DNA from: Paraburkholderia polaris
GTDB lineage: Bacteria > Pseudomonadota > Gammaproteobacteria > Burkholderiales > Burkholderiaceae
Assembly: GCF_012927345.1 (NCBI RefSeq)
Contig: NZ_JABBGJ010000008.1
Span: 1 to 64,000, forward strand
Reading direction: 5' to 3'
DNA length: 64,000 nt
In this document: positions 46,252-56,010 of the stretch, piece after piece
Numbering within the stretch: position 1 is the stretch's first letter
How the letters are laid out: each line of letters opens with the position of its first letter
Program-made: the position numbers and the translations under genes
The notes under the pieces: generated by a model
The model's database searches: none
The model's input: only the letters and a program-made list of their open reading frames with translations
Told to the model about the DNA's origin: nothing

Positions 46252-47123
46252 TTGACCGCCCCGAACGTGAGGCCGCGCACCAGTTGCTTCTGCGACAGCC
46301 AGCCGACGATCAGGATCGGTGCGACCGCGAGCAGCGACGCAGCGGAGAGCTTCGCCCAGAACAACCCTTCAGGACTCGAATACGACGCGATGAACACGGT
46401 CAGCGGCGCGGCGTTCGAACTCGACAGGTTGATGCTCCAGAACGCTTCGTTCCACGACAGGATCACTAATAACAGTGAGGTGGACGCGAGGCCCGGCAGC
46501 GACATCGGCATCAGCAGATAGACGATTTCCTGCCATGTCACAGCGCCGTCGATCCGCCCTGCTTCCAGAATGTCACGTGGAATTTCAGCGAAGTACGTGA
46601 ACGACATCCATACCGCGATTGGCAGATTGATCAGCGTGTAGACGATCACCAGACCCGACACCGTATCGAGCAAACCAGTGTTTTTCCACAGCAGATAGAT
46701 CGGCACCAGCACGCCGACTGACGGCATCATCTTGGTCGACAGCATCCACAGCAGCACTTTCTGCGTGCGGCGCGTCGGAAAGAAGGCCATCGCGTACGCA
46801 GCCGGCACGGCGAGAATCAGGCACAGCACCGTGACGCCCACCGAGATCAGTATCGAATTCAACGCGAACGAAAAGTAATTGCTGCGCGCGAACACCTCGC
46901 GGAAGCTATCGAGCGTCGGGATGAAAAACAGCGACGACGAATACGCCTGCTGCTCCGTCTTGAACGCGGTGATCGTCATCCAGAAGATCGGGAAGAACAG
47001 CAGCAGCGCGACCAGCCACGCAATCACGCCGGGAATGCCGCGGCGAATCGCGGCGAACGGCGACTTCGCCGGCACAGTCATGGGCGTCGTGGTGGACGCC
47101 GGTGTAGAGGCAACGTGGCTCAT
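46248..47123 (-). CDS. smoG: Polyol ABC transporter permease, SmoG/MalG-type
   Basis: 291 residues with six predicted membrane helices. The cytoplasmic EAA-type loop that contacts the ATPase is ILEAGRIDGAVTWQEIVYLLMP. The N terminus (about 1-22) is Thr/Pro/Ala-rich. It starts at ATG 47123, overlapping the smoF stop by 4 bp, and ends overlapping the HAD gene. With SmoF it forms the channel of a CUT1 importer for mannitol, sorbitol or arabinitol. Confidence 0.92.
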   Translation of the reverse strand: MSHVASTPASTTTPMTVPAKSPFAAIRRGIPGVIAWLVALLLFFPIFWMTITAFKTEQQAYSSSLFFIPTLDSFREVFARSNYFSFALNSILISVGVTVLCLILAVPAAYAMAFFPTRRTQKVLLWMLSTKMMPSVGVLVPIYLLWKNTGLLDTVSGLVIVYTLINLPIAVWMSFTYFAEIPRDILEAGRIDGAVTWQEIVYLLMPMSLPGLASTSLLLVILSWNEAFWSINLSSSNAAPLTVFIASYSSPEGLFWAKLSAASLLAVAPILIVGWLSQKQLVRGLTFGAVK

Positions 47124-48055
47124 TTTTCGTACTCCCCTTTCAGGTTCTTCGCGAGCATCCGCACAAGGAAGAACGACACGATGTTAGCCAGCACCACAGC
47201 CAGAATGCCGCCTGCCGAAGCGAGACCGACGTCGAACTGTTGCAGGCCCAGCGAATAGATCAGGTACGACAGATTGGTGGTCGCGGTGCCCGGACCGCCG
47301 CCCGTGGTCGTATAGATTTCGGCGAAGATCGACAGCAGGAAAATCGTCTCCATCATCACCACCACTGCAATCGCCCGTTTCAGGTGAGGCAGCGTGATGT
47401 AGAAGAACATCGAAAACGGACCCGCACCGTCGATGCGTGCCGCTTCCTTCTGCTCCTGATCGAGCGACTGGATCGCGGTGAACAGAATCAGGAACGCGAA
47501 CGGCAGCCACTGCCACGCGACGATCATGATTACCGCTGTCAGCGGATAGTCGGCAAACCAGTCGATCGGCTGCATGCCGATCGCGCGCATGCCCTGTGCG
47601 ATCAGGCCATACACCGGGTGCAGGATCATGTTCTTCCAGATCAGCGCGCTGACCGTCGGCATCACGAAGAACGGCGCGATCGCCAGCAGCCGCGCGATGC
47701 CCTGCCCGTAAAACTTACGGTCGAACAGGATCGCCATCAGCACGCCGCCGACCACCGTGATCACCAGCACCGAGATGATCAGTTCGAGCGTGTGCCCGAT
47801 CGACGGTCCGAACGACGGATCGGTAGCGAGATATTTGTAGTTGTCGAATCCGGCGAAGCCTTTGAGATCCGGATTCAGCAGGTTGTAGCGCGAGAACGAA
47901 AACCAGATCGTCATCGCCAGCGGAATGGCCATCCACAGTACAAGTACCGCGACCGAGGGCGATACCAGCCAGCGGGCGGAATTGGCTTTACGGACTTCGC
48001 GTTCTTTTTCTGTCTGGGGATGGGCATGCATGAGAGGTAGGCGCAGAGGACGCAT
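47120..48055 (-). CDS. smoF: Polyol ABC transporter permease, SmoF/MalF-type
   Basis: 311 residues from ATG 48055, chosen because AGGTGG lies about 5 bases upstream; an internal ATG at 48031 has no ribosome site. Six membrane helices (the first about 32-52) and the EAA loop KEAARIDGAGPFSMFFYITLP are visible. It is the first permease after the binding-protein gene, separated by 211 bp containing a strong hairpin. Confidence 0.92.
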   Translation of the reverse strand: MRPLRLPLMHAHPQTEKEREVRKANSARWLVSPSVAVLVLWMAIPLAMTIWFSFSRYNLLNPDLKGFAGFDNYKYLATDPSFGPSIGHTLELIISVLVITVVGGVLMAILFDRKFYGQGIARLLAIAPFFVMPTVSALIWKNMILHPVYGLIAQGMRAIGMQPIDWFADYPLTAVIMIVAWQWLPFAFLILFTAIQSLDQEQKEAARIDGAGPFSMFFYITLPHLKRAIAVVVMMETIFLLSIFAEIYTTTGGGPGTATTNLSYLIYSLGLQQFDVGLASAGGILAVVLANIVSFFLVRMLAKNLKGEYEK

Positions 48056-48193
48056 GATTGACCACCTGTTCGGTAATGCGCGGGCTGTCCGACGAAGACA
48101 CCGCCTTCGCCGCTTCACTCACCGCGACGCCAGGCGATCTTGCGGCGCGTAGGGAGCAAATAAGTGGCGAGGACGGCCCGCTGTGCTGCGTGA

Positions 48194-48217
48194 GCCGGCT
48201 GACGGGCGTCAGCCGGC
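48194..48217 (-). other. Perfect 10-bp hairpin between smoE and smoF
   Basis: GCCGGCTGAC-GGGC-GTCAGCCGGC lies in the gap after the binding-protein gene, without a T run. Such structures downstream of binding-protein genes often protect the upstream mRNA and lower permease expression; that role is inferred here. Confidence 0.6.
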
Positions 48218-48266
48218 GCGTTTCACGTTACGTTGCAGTGCTTGCGGTGCGGCTTAACACTGCGGC

Positions 48267-49589
48267 TTACTTCTGATAACCGGCCTGTTGCACGGCGCGG
48301 TTCGCCGTTGCCTGCCCGGCTGCCAGCGCCTGATCGACCGTCATCTGACCGGCAACCGCGCCGGAGATGCTCTGACCGACCACCGTGCCGAACGACTGGA
48401 ACTCAGGGATGCCGACGAACTGCACACCGGTGTACGGCACCGGCTTGAGCGTCGGGTGATCCGGATCCGCCGTTTCGATTGCCTTCAGCACGAAGTCGCC
48501 GAACGGTGCAGCCTGTTTGTATTCAGGGCGCGCGTACGTCGAATGACGCGTTCCCGGCGGCACCGAAGCCCAGCCCTCATCCTTCGCGGCCAGTTCGATG
48601 TACTGCTTCGACGTGGCCCACGCGATGAACTTCTTCGCCGCGTCAGCCTGCTTCGACGACTTCGGAATGGCCAGCGCCCATGCCCACAGCCAATGCGAGC
48701 CCTTCGGCGTGACGGCGATCGGCGCCGCCGCAAAGCCCACCTTGTCGGCGATCTGCGACTGCTGCTTGTTGTAGAGCATGCCGGCGGCCACCGTTGCGTC
48801 GATCCACATCGCGCACTTGCCCGAGGACATCAGCGTGAGGTTTTCGTTGAAGCCGTTCGAGCTCGCTCCCGGAGGGCCGTCTTTCTTCAGCAGATCGACG
48901 TAGAACGTGATGGCCTTCTTCCATTCCGGCGAGGTGAGTTGCGCTTGCCATTTTTCGTCGAACCAGCGGCCGCCGAAAGTGTTCACCACCGTCGTCGCGT
49001 ACGCCATGTTTTCGCCCCAGCCGGCCTTGCCGCGCAGGCAGATGCCGTACATGCCGTTGGCTTTGTCCGTGAGCTTGTCGGCGAATTGCGCGATCTGGTC
49101 GTAGGTCGGTTGATCGGGCATCTTCAGGCCCTTGGCTGCGAACAGATCCTTGCGGTAATACGTCATCGAGCTTTCGACGTAGAACGGCAGCGCGTACAAC
49201 TGGCCGCCGCTCGAGAGGCCGTCGCGGGCCGTCTTCACGACGTCGTTCAGATCATAATCAGCGGGCAAATTGGTGAGCGGCGTGAGCCAGCCGCGCTTGC
49301 CCCATTGCGGCGTTTCGTACGCGCCGATCGTCATCACGTCGAACTGGCCGCTGCCGGTCGTGATGTCGGTGGTGGCGCGTTGACGCAGCACGTTTTCTTC
49401 GAGAATCACCCAGTTGAGCTTGATATCCGGATTCGCCTGCTCGAAAGCGGGCGAGAGCTTCTTCAGCTCGATCATGTCCGGATTGTTCAACGTGGCGATG
49501 GTGACCGTGGCCGCCTGGGCGCTCAACGCAAAGCATGCAAGCGCGCCGGCACTGAGCGCCTTTAGCGCGGACTGGGTAGCTGGTTTCAT
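48267..49589 (-). CDS. smoE: Polyol ABC transporter substrate-binding protein, SmoE-type
   Basis: 440 residues from ATG 49589 (AGGAGA 7 bases upstream). Sec signal peptide to about residue 26 (ALSAGALACFALSAQA). The mature protein is a CUT1-type binding protein: TIATLNNPDMIELKKLSPAFE, FDVMTIGAYETPQWGKRGWL, YYRKDLFAAKGLKMPDQPTYD, and a C-terminal GVQFVGIPEFQSFGTVVGQ. It resembles the sorbitol/mannitol-binding SmoE. It lies between smoS and the permease genes. Confidence 0.92.
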   Translation of the reverse strand: MKPATQSALKALSAGALACFALSAQAATVTIATLNNPDMIELKKLSPAFEQANPDIKLNWVILEENVLRQRATTDITTGSGQFDVMTIGAYETPQWGKRGWLTPLTNLPADYDLNDVVKTARDGLSSGGQLYALPFYVESSMTYYRKDLFAAKGLKMPDQPTYDQIAQFADKLTDKANGMYGICLRGKAGWGENMAYATTVVNTFGGRWFDEKWQAQLTSPEWKKAITFYVDLLKKDGPPGASSNGFNENLTLMSSGKCAMWIDATVAAGMLYNKQQSQIADKVGFAAAPIAVTPKGSHWLWAWALAIPKSSKQADAAKKFIAWATSKQYIELAAKDEGWASVPPGTRHSTYARPEYKQAAPFGDFVLKAIETADPDHPTLKPVPYTGVQFVGIPEFQSFGTVVGQSISGAVAGQMTVDQALAAGQATANRAVQQAGYQK

Positions 49590-49686
49590 GTGTTGTCTCC
49601 TTTCTCGTACGTTATGTAGTGCTGCGTTTGTTCTACGAAAATGACGAAGGGTGAAGCGGGTCCGGCTCATCCACACTACTATCCGC

Positions 49687-50469
49687 TCAGCTCATCCAGT
49701 TCCCGCCGTCGACGTTCAGCGTTTGCGCGGTGATGTAATCGGCATCCGCCGACGCGAGAAACAGGGCGGCGCCGGTCAGATCGTCCGGCACACCCATACG
49801 GCCGAGCGGCACCGCTTCACCGACCAGGCGCTTCTTCTCGCCGAGCGGCCGGTTTTCATAGCGGGCGAAGAGCGCGTCGACCTCGTTCCACATCGGGGTA
49901 TCGACGACGCCCGGCGCAATGCCGTTCACATTGATCTTGTGCGGCGCGAGAGCAAGCGCTGCGGATTGCGTATAGCTGAGGACGGCGGCTTTGGTTGCGC
50001 AGTAGTGCGACACCAGCGCCTCGCCGCGCCGCCCGGCTTGCGAGGACATATTGATGATCTTGCCGCCGCGGCCCTGCTCGACCATTTTCCGGGCGACGGT
50101 TTGCATCAGGAAGAACATGCCCTTTACGTTGACCGCGAAGAGGCGGTCGAACACGTCCCAGGATTCATCGAGGATCGGGCGCATATCGAAGAGCGCCGCA
50201 TTATTGAACAGGATATCGACCTGGCCGAAGCGCTCCAGCGTACTCGCGAGGATGCGTTCGATATCCTCGCGGCGCGTCACGTCGGCGCTGACAGTCAGCA
50301 CGCGGTCGCCGTATGCGGCGGAGAGCGCGTCGCCGAAACTGTCCGCCGGCTTCACGTCGACCAGCACGCAACGCGCGCCTTCGTCCAGATAGCGCCGGGC
50401 CACGGCTTCACCGATTCCGCTTGCCGCGCCCGTCAGAATGGCCACCTTGTCTTGCAATCGTGCCGCCAC
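49687..50469 (-). CDS. smoS: Sorbitol (L-iditol 2-) dehydrogenase, SDR family
   Basis: Oxidises D-sorbitol to fructose, and in relatives galactitol or L-iditol. 260 residues from GTG 50469, with GGAGAC upstream; the open ATG-start extension to 50532 is low quality. Cofactor loop LTGAASGIGEAVAR, NNAALFD, catalytic YCATKAAV, and GKIINMSSQAGRRGEALVSHYCATK plus the end DYITAQTLNVDGGNWMS match Rhodobacter SmoS closely from memory. First gene of the smoS-E-F-G-HAD-K operon. Confidence 0.9.
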   Translation of the reverse strand: MAARLQDKVAILTGAASGIGEAVARRYLDEGARCVLVDVKPADSFGDALSAAYGDRVLTVSADVTRREDIERILASTLERFGQVDILFNNAALFDMRPILDESWDVFDRLFAVNVKGMFFLMQTVARKMVEQGRGGKIINMSSQAGRRGEALVSHYCATKAAVLSYTQSAALALAPHKINVNGIAPGVVDTPMWNEVDALFARYENRPLGEKKRLVGEAVPLGRMGVPDDLTGAALFLASADADYITAQTLNVDGGNWMS

Positions 50470-50710
50470 TGCTTGTCTCCGGTTCGTTTCGCTTCTTGAG
50501 GCGCAGTGAGCGAACGCTCGTTGCGCGAACAATTGCTCTGTTAGTGATCGAATGATCGGATACGGACCGGATCATGTCAAGGCGCTCGACCAGATTTCGA
50601 TGGTGCAGCGCGGCAGGACCGCCGCGCACCCTCTGCCTGCCCCGATCGGCGCTAATACGAGAAATCGAAGGCGGCCAATCTGCTTTCTGCTCAAGCCAAT
50701 GACAAAAATT

Positions 50711-50727
50711 TGAGATACGTTATATCA
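50711..50727 (+). promoter_or_regulatory. Candidate Zur operator upstream of znuACB
   Basis: TGAGATA-CGT-TATATCA is a palindrome with seven-base arms and one mismatch, in an AT-rich patch of the 407-bp gap between smoS and znuA. The layout resembles the ATRich palindromes bound by the zinc repressor Zur in proteobacteria. It is 150 bp before the znuA start. The rest of the gap shows no gene. Confidence 0.5.
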
Positions 50728-50876
50728 TTGCGACCTCACTTCGCTTTGGGCTGGCGGCCTGCCCGCAGCACCGCTGGCGCAGGGTACGGAGGCGGCGTGA
50801 AGGCCCCCATGACCGCCAAAGCGCGCCACTTCTAAGGTTTGTAGTTCATTCAACTCTCACGCGGCAGGAAGCAACG

Positions 50877-51851
50877 ATGAAGAAATTCGGCTCGATGTTG
50901 AACGGAGCGCGCACTGCGCTGAAGCTGTCGAAGACCGTGGCCATGGGCGCGACGGCCGCTGCGGTTTTCACGCTCAGCCATGGCGCGTTTGCCGCGGATG
51001 CGAAAATCCCGGTGGTGGCAGCGGAGAACTTTTACGGTGACGTCGTGCAGCAACTGGGTGGCGACCGCGTCGACGTAACGAGCATCCTCAGCAATCCGGA
51101 TCAGGATCCGCATCTGTTCGAAGCCAGCCCGAAGACGGCGCGCGCCTTGCAGCATGCGAGCCTTGTGGTCTACAACGGCGCCGATTACGATCCGTGGATG
51201 GCGAAACTGCTGGGCGCATCGAAGAGCGCGACGCGCACCACGATCGTCGCCGCGGATCTCGTCGGCAAGAAAGGCGGCGACAACCCGCACCTCTGGTACG
51301 ACCCGCAGACCATGCCGAAAGTGGCGCGCGCGGTGAGTGAAGCGCTCGTCGCGGCTGACCCGGCGCACAAGTCGGCGTACGATGCGAACCTCGCGAAGTT
51401 TCTCGATTCGCTGAAACCGATCGACGCCAAAGTCGCCGATCTGCATGGCCGCTACGCCGGCGTGCCGGTGACGGCGACCGAGCCGGTGTTCGGCTATATG
51501 TCGGACGCGGTCGGCCTGTCGATGCGCAATCTGCGCTTCCAGCTGGCGACGATGAACGACACTGAAGCAAGCGCGGCCGATATCGCCGCGTTCGAACGCG
51601 ATCTGCGCGAAAAGCGCGTGGGCGTTCTGATCTATAACAGCCAGGCAACCGAGGCCCTGACCAAACGCATGTTGAAGCTCGCGCAGCAATCGAAGGTGCC
51701 GACCATGAGCGTCACCGAAACCGAACCGGCCGGCAAGACCTATCAGACGTGGATGCTGACGCAGCTCGACGCGCTCTCCACGGCGCTGGCCGCGGGCGAT
51801 GCGAGCGGAGCGAATGCGGCGGCGACAACCGCCAAAGGAAAAACCCCATGA
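50877..51851 (+). CDS. znuA: Zinc ABC transporter periplasmic binding protein
   Basis: 324 residues with an N-terminal signal (about 20-40, cleavage near AFAAD). A cluster A-I metal-binding protein: VVAAENFYGDVVQQLGGDRVDVTSIL, QDPHLFEASPKTARAL (His ligand), DNPHLWYDPQTMPKVA (second His), and TATEPVFGYMSDAVGL. The long His-rich loop of many ZnuA proteins is absent. AGGAAG precedes ATG 50877. The stop overlaps the znuC start by 4 bp (ATGA). Zinc is preferred over manganese from family and context. Confidence 0.9.
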   Translation: MKKFGSMLNGARTALKLSKTVAMGATAAAVFTLSHGAFAADAKIPVVAAENFYGDVVQQLGGDRVDVTSILSNPDQDPHLFEASPKTARALQHASLVVYNGADYDPWMAKLLGASKSATRTTIVAADLVGKKGGDNPHLWYDPQTMPKVARAVSEALVAADPAHKSAYDANLAKFLDSLKPIDAKVADLHGRYAGVPVTATEPVFGYMSDAVGLSMRNLRFQLATMNDTEASAADIAAFERDLREKRVGVLIYNSQATEALTKRMLKLAQQSKVPTMSVTETEPAGKTYQTWMLTQLDALSTALAAGDASGANAAATTAKGKTP

Positions 51852-52819
51852 CCGAAACTGGCCGCAGCACGCCAGCTAATGCATCAACCAGCGCATCAAG
51901 CAGCGGACGCGCCAATGCGCCCGTGCTCGAACTCGAGCACGTGACGCTCGAACTCGGCGGCCGCACGATTCTGCGTGACACCGGCTTCGTGGTGAATCAG
52001 GGCGAATTCATCGGCGTGCTCGGGCCGAACGGCGCGGGCAAAACCACGCTGATGCGCGCCGTGCTGGGCCTCGTGCCGGCCGCGAGCGGTGCGATCCGCG
52101 TGCTGGGGCAGCCGGTCGAGCGCGGCAACGCGTCGATCGGCTATATGCCGCAGACGCGCAGTGCGTTAGCCGGGCGCCGCGTGCGCGGCCGCGATTTCGT
52201 CGCGATGGCTGCCGACGGACACCGCTGGGGCCTGCCCCATGCGGACAGCAAGACCCGCGCGGATGTCGAGCGGGTGCTGGATCTGGTGGGCGGCCGCCAG
52301 CTGGCCGAGCGGCCGTTATCGGAACTGTCGGGCGGCGAGCGTCAGCGTCTGCTGCTCGCACAATGCCTGCTTGGCAACCCCAAGCTGCTGCTACTCGATG
52401 AACCGCTGATCAGTCTCGATCCGCATCATCAGAAGAGCGTGGTCGAACTGGTGCGGCGTGTGCAGCAGGAAGTCGGCATTGCCGTGCTGTTCTCAGCGCA
52501 TGAACTGAATCCGCTTCTGCACGCGCTCGATCGCGTGCTGTATCTCGGCAGCGGCGTCGCCGCGCTCGGCACCGTCGATGAAGTCATTACGAGGCCGGTG
52601 CTGTCCCGTCTCTATGGCTCGCCGATCGACGTGATGCGCGTGAACGGCCGCATCTTCGTGATGTCGGGCGACGTCGAAGTCGAAAAACACGATCACGAGC
52701 ACGAACACGACGAGAACGGCGGCCATAGCCACTCGCACTCGCATTCGCACGACCATGGCCACGCACACGGCCACTCACACCAGCACGACTCACGCGACGG
52801 ACACACGCACGATGTTTGA
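51848..52819 (+). CDS. znuC: Zinc ABC transporter ATPase with His-rich tail
   Basis: 323 residues. Walker A GPNGAGKTTLMRAVLG, the signature LSGGERQRLLLAQ and Walker B LLLLDEPLISLD lie in a single ABC domain (about 20-260). The last ~45 residues (from about 279) are extremely His-rich (HDHEHEHDENGGHSHSHSHSHD onward in shorter blocks), with over fifteen His, a probable cytosolic zinc-binding or sensing tail. Start ATG 51848 overlaps the znuA stop, and its 3' end overlaps znuB by 8 bp. Confidence 0.92.
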   Translation: MTETGRSTPANASTSASSSGRANAPVLELEHVTLELGGRTILRDTGFVVNQGEFIGVLGPNGAGKTTLMRAVLGLVPAASGAIRVLGQPVERGNASIGYMPQTRSALAGRRVRGRDFVAMAADGHRWGLPHADSKTRADVERVLDLVGGRQLAERPLSELSGGERQRLLLAQCLLGNPKLLLLDEPLISLDPHHQKSVVELVRRVQQEVGIAVLFSAHELNPLLHALDRVLYLGSGVAALGTVDEVITRPVLSRLYGSPIDVMRVNGRIFVMSGDVEVEKHDHEHEHDENGGHSHSHSHSHDHGHAHGHSHQHDSRDGHTHDV

Positions 52820-53594
52820 ATACGATTTCATGGTGAACGCGTTCGCGGCGTCGGGGATCGTCGCGGTGCTGGCAGGGATAGTTGGCTATTTTCTGGTGAT
52901 GCGCGGGCAGACCTTCGCGGGCCACGCGCTCTCGCACGTCGGCTTCACCGGCGCGACCGGCGCGGTGCTGATCGGCATCTCGCCGATCTGGGGGATGATC
53001 GGCTTCACGCTTGCGGCAGGCGTCGGCATGGGCGCGCTCGGCGAGCGGCTCGCCGGACGCGATGTAGCGATCGGCGTGATCCTGTCGCTGTCGCTTGGCT
53101 TCGGCTTGCTGTTCCTGCATTTCTTCACCGCGTACGCGACCCAGGTTACCGCGCTGCTGTTCGGCAACGTGCTCGGCGTGAATGCGTCGACGCTCGGCGT
53201 GCTGGCGGCATTGGGCGTCATCAGTTTGCTGGCGCTTGCGGCGATCATGCGGCCGTTGCTGTTTGCTTCGTTGCAACCGGAATTGGCCGAAGCGAAGGGC
53301 GTGTCGTTGCGTCTGGTGTCGGTGCTGTTTCTGGCGATTGCCGCGCTCGCCGTGGCGGCGTGCACGCAGATCGTCGGCGTGCTGCTCGTGTTCACGCTGA
53401 TGGTCGGGCCGGCCGCCGCCGCGCAAAACGTGACGACGCGGCTCTCGACCGGGCTCGTGCTCGCGGCTGTGTTTGCGCTGGTGCAGGCGTGGCTCGGTCT
53501 GACACTGGCGTTCTATACCGATTGGCCGACGAGCTTCTGGATAACTGTGCTGTCGGCGGTGGTGTACGGCGGGAGTTTGTTGAGGCGGCGTTGA
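52812..53594 (+). CDS. znuB: Zinc ABC transporter permease
   Basis: 260-residue membrane protein with about eight hydrophobic helices of the ABC-3 family (GYFLVMRGQTFAGHALSHVGFTG, FGNVLGVNASTLGVLAALG, GVLLVFTLMVGPAAAAQNVTTRL). It starts at ATG 52812 within the end of znuC and completes the znuACB importer. It converges with fghA, 158 bp away. Confidence 0.92.
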   Translation: MFEYDFMVNAFAASGIVAVLAGIVGYFLVMRGQTFAGHALSHVGFTGATGAVLIGISPIWGMIGFTLAAGVGMGALGERLAGRDVAIGVILSLSLGFGLLFLHFFTAYATQVTALLFGNVLGVNASTLGVLAALGVISLLALAAIMRPLLFASLQPELAEAKGVSLRLVSVLFLAIAALAVAACTQIVGVLLVFTLMVGPAAAAQNVTTRLSTGLVLAAVFALVQAWLGLTLAFYTDWPTSFWITVLSAVVYGGSLLRRR

Positions 53595-53752
53595 GCCACG
53601 CTTAGCGGCCAAGGCGTTGGCGTTGCCAGCGCTGGCCCTCGGCGCCTTAGCGGCATTGAGCGGCCTCCGCAGCGTTCAGCCGCACTGCCCAAACCGAGCG
53701 GTAACGGCGGCACGCCTGCATGCCACCGCTGTCGTTCCAGGCAATCTCTACT

Positions 53753-54607
53753 TCAAAGCAGCACCCTCGCGTGATGCGTGAGATGATCTTCGATGAACGT
53801 CGAGATGAAGTAATAGCCGTGGTCGTAGCCGGCATGACGACGCAACGTCAGCGGCTGTCCCGCGGCCTTGCAAGCGGCTTCGAACACATCCGGGTTCAGC
53901 TGCTCGGCGAGGAACTGATCCGCCAGCCCCTGATCGACCAGAATCCCCTCAGCGAACTTACGCGGTGCATGGGCGACCAGTTCGCTCGAATCGTACTGCC
54001 TCCACGCCTCACGGTCTTCGCCCAGATACCCGCTGAACGCCTTCACGCCCCACGGGCACTGTGAGGGCGCGGCGATCGGCGCGAACGCCGACACCGAGCG
54101 ATAGATCTCCGGGTTGCGCAGCGCCAGCATCAACGCGCCATGACCGCCCATCGAATGCCCGAAGATACCGAGACGCGCACCGTCCACCGGCAGATTCGCG
54201 AGCACCGTTTCGCGCAGTTCATCGCGCACATACGAGTACATCCGATAGCGCGTCGCCCACGGCTGCTGCGTCGCGTTGACGTAAAAGCCCGCACCCACGC
54301 CGAAGTCCCACGCCGCGCTTTCGCCCGGCACGCCCGCACCGCGCGGACTGGTATCCGGCGCGATCAGGGCAATGCCGTGCTGTGCCGCGAAGCGCTGCGC
54401 GCCCGCCTTGACCGGAAAGGTTTCTTCCGTGCAGGTCAGACCCGCGAGATAGAACAGCGCGGGCACATTCGCGTTGGCCTGCAAAGCCTGCGGCGGCAGA
54501 TACACCGAGAAGCGCATCGGCAGACCGACGGTCTGCGAGTCGTGCCGGTAGATCCGCTGCTCGCCGCCATGGCAGGCATGCGACGACAAAAGTTCAAGCA
54601 TCGACAT
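53753..54607 (-). CDS. fghA: S-formylglutathione hydrolase
   Basis: Hydrolyses S-formylglutathione to formate and glutathione, the last step of glutathione-dependent formaldehyde removal. The 284-residue esterase-D family protein has PALFYLAGLTCTEETF, the nucleophile elbow GHSMGGHGAL (Ser), and a late HAGYDHGYYFISTFI with the catalytic His. It lies 62 bp downstream of adhC on the same strand, forming a two-gene unit. Confidence 0.95.
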   Translation of the reverse strand: MSMLELLSSHACHGGEQRIYRHDSQTVGLPMRFSVYLPPQALQANANVPALFYLAGLTCTEETFPVKAGAQRFAAQHGIALIAPDTSPRGAGVPGESAAWDFGVGAGFYVNATQQPWATRYRMYSYVRDELRETVLANLPVDGARLGIFGHSMGGHGALMLALRNPEIYRSVSAFAPIAAPSQCPWGVKAFSGYLGEDREAWRQYDSSELVAHAPRKFAEGILVDQGLADQFLAEQLNPDVFEAACKAAGQPLTLRRHAGYDHGYYFISTFIEDHLTHHARVLL

Positions 54608-54669
54608 GCTCCTTTTTGTGCCGGGTCAGTGACGCATTAGGGACGCGTTAGTGACGGATTAGTGCCGCG

Positions 54670-55776
<1,107 letters not shown>

Positions 55777-56010
55777 CGTGAATGCTCCTGTGAGTCTGTG
55801 AATGCCTGGCCCGTCGCGGTGAGATATCGCGCGGCGTGCCGCTGTTGCGGTTCGCGGTTCGCGGTTCCGCAGTTAATTCGTGTGCCGGACCGGGGACGGA
55901 CAGTGTCGTTGCCGCCCGGCATCGATCGCCGGCCTATACCTTAGCGTGCGAAAGCCGTCATGGTATTGCAAAGTCCGTCGAGGCATTGTCTGTAGCTGAC
56001 ATCGCGCTGC

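Noticed and set aside
52680..52800. Repeated CACGAC/CACTCG units resembling a short repeat array or CRISPR
   Set aside because: These are codons of the His-rich ZnuC tail; there are no unique spacers between constant repeats.
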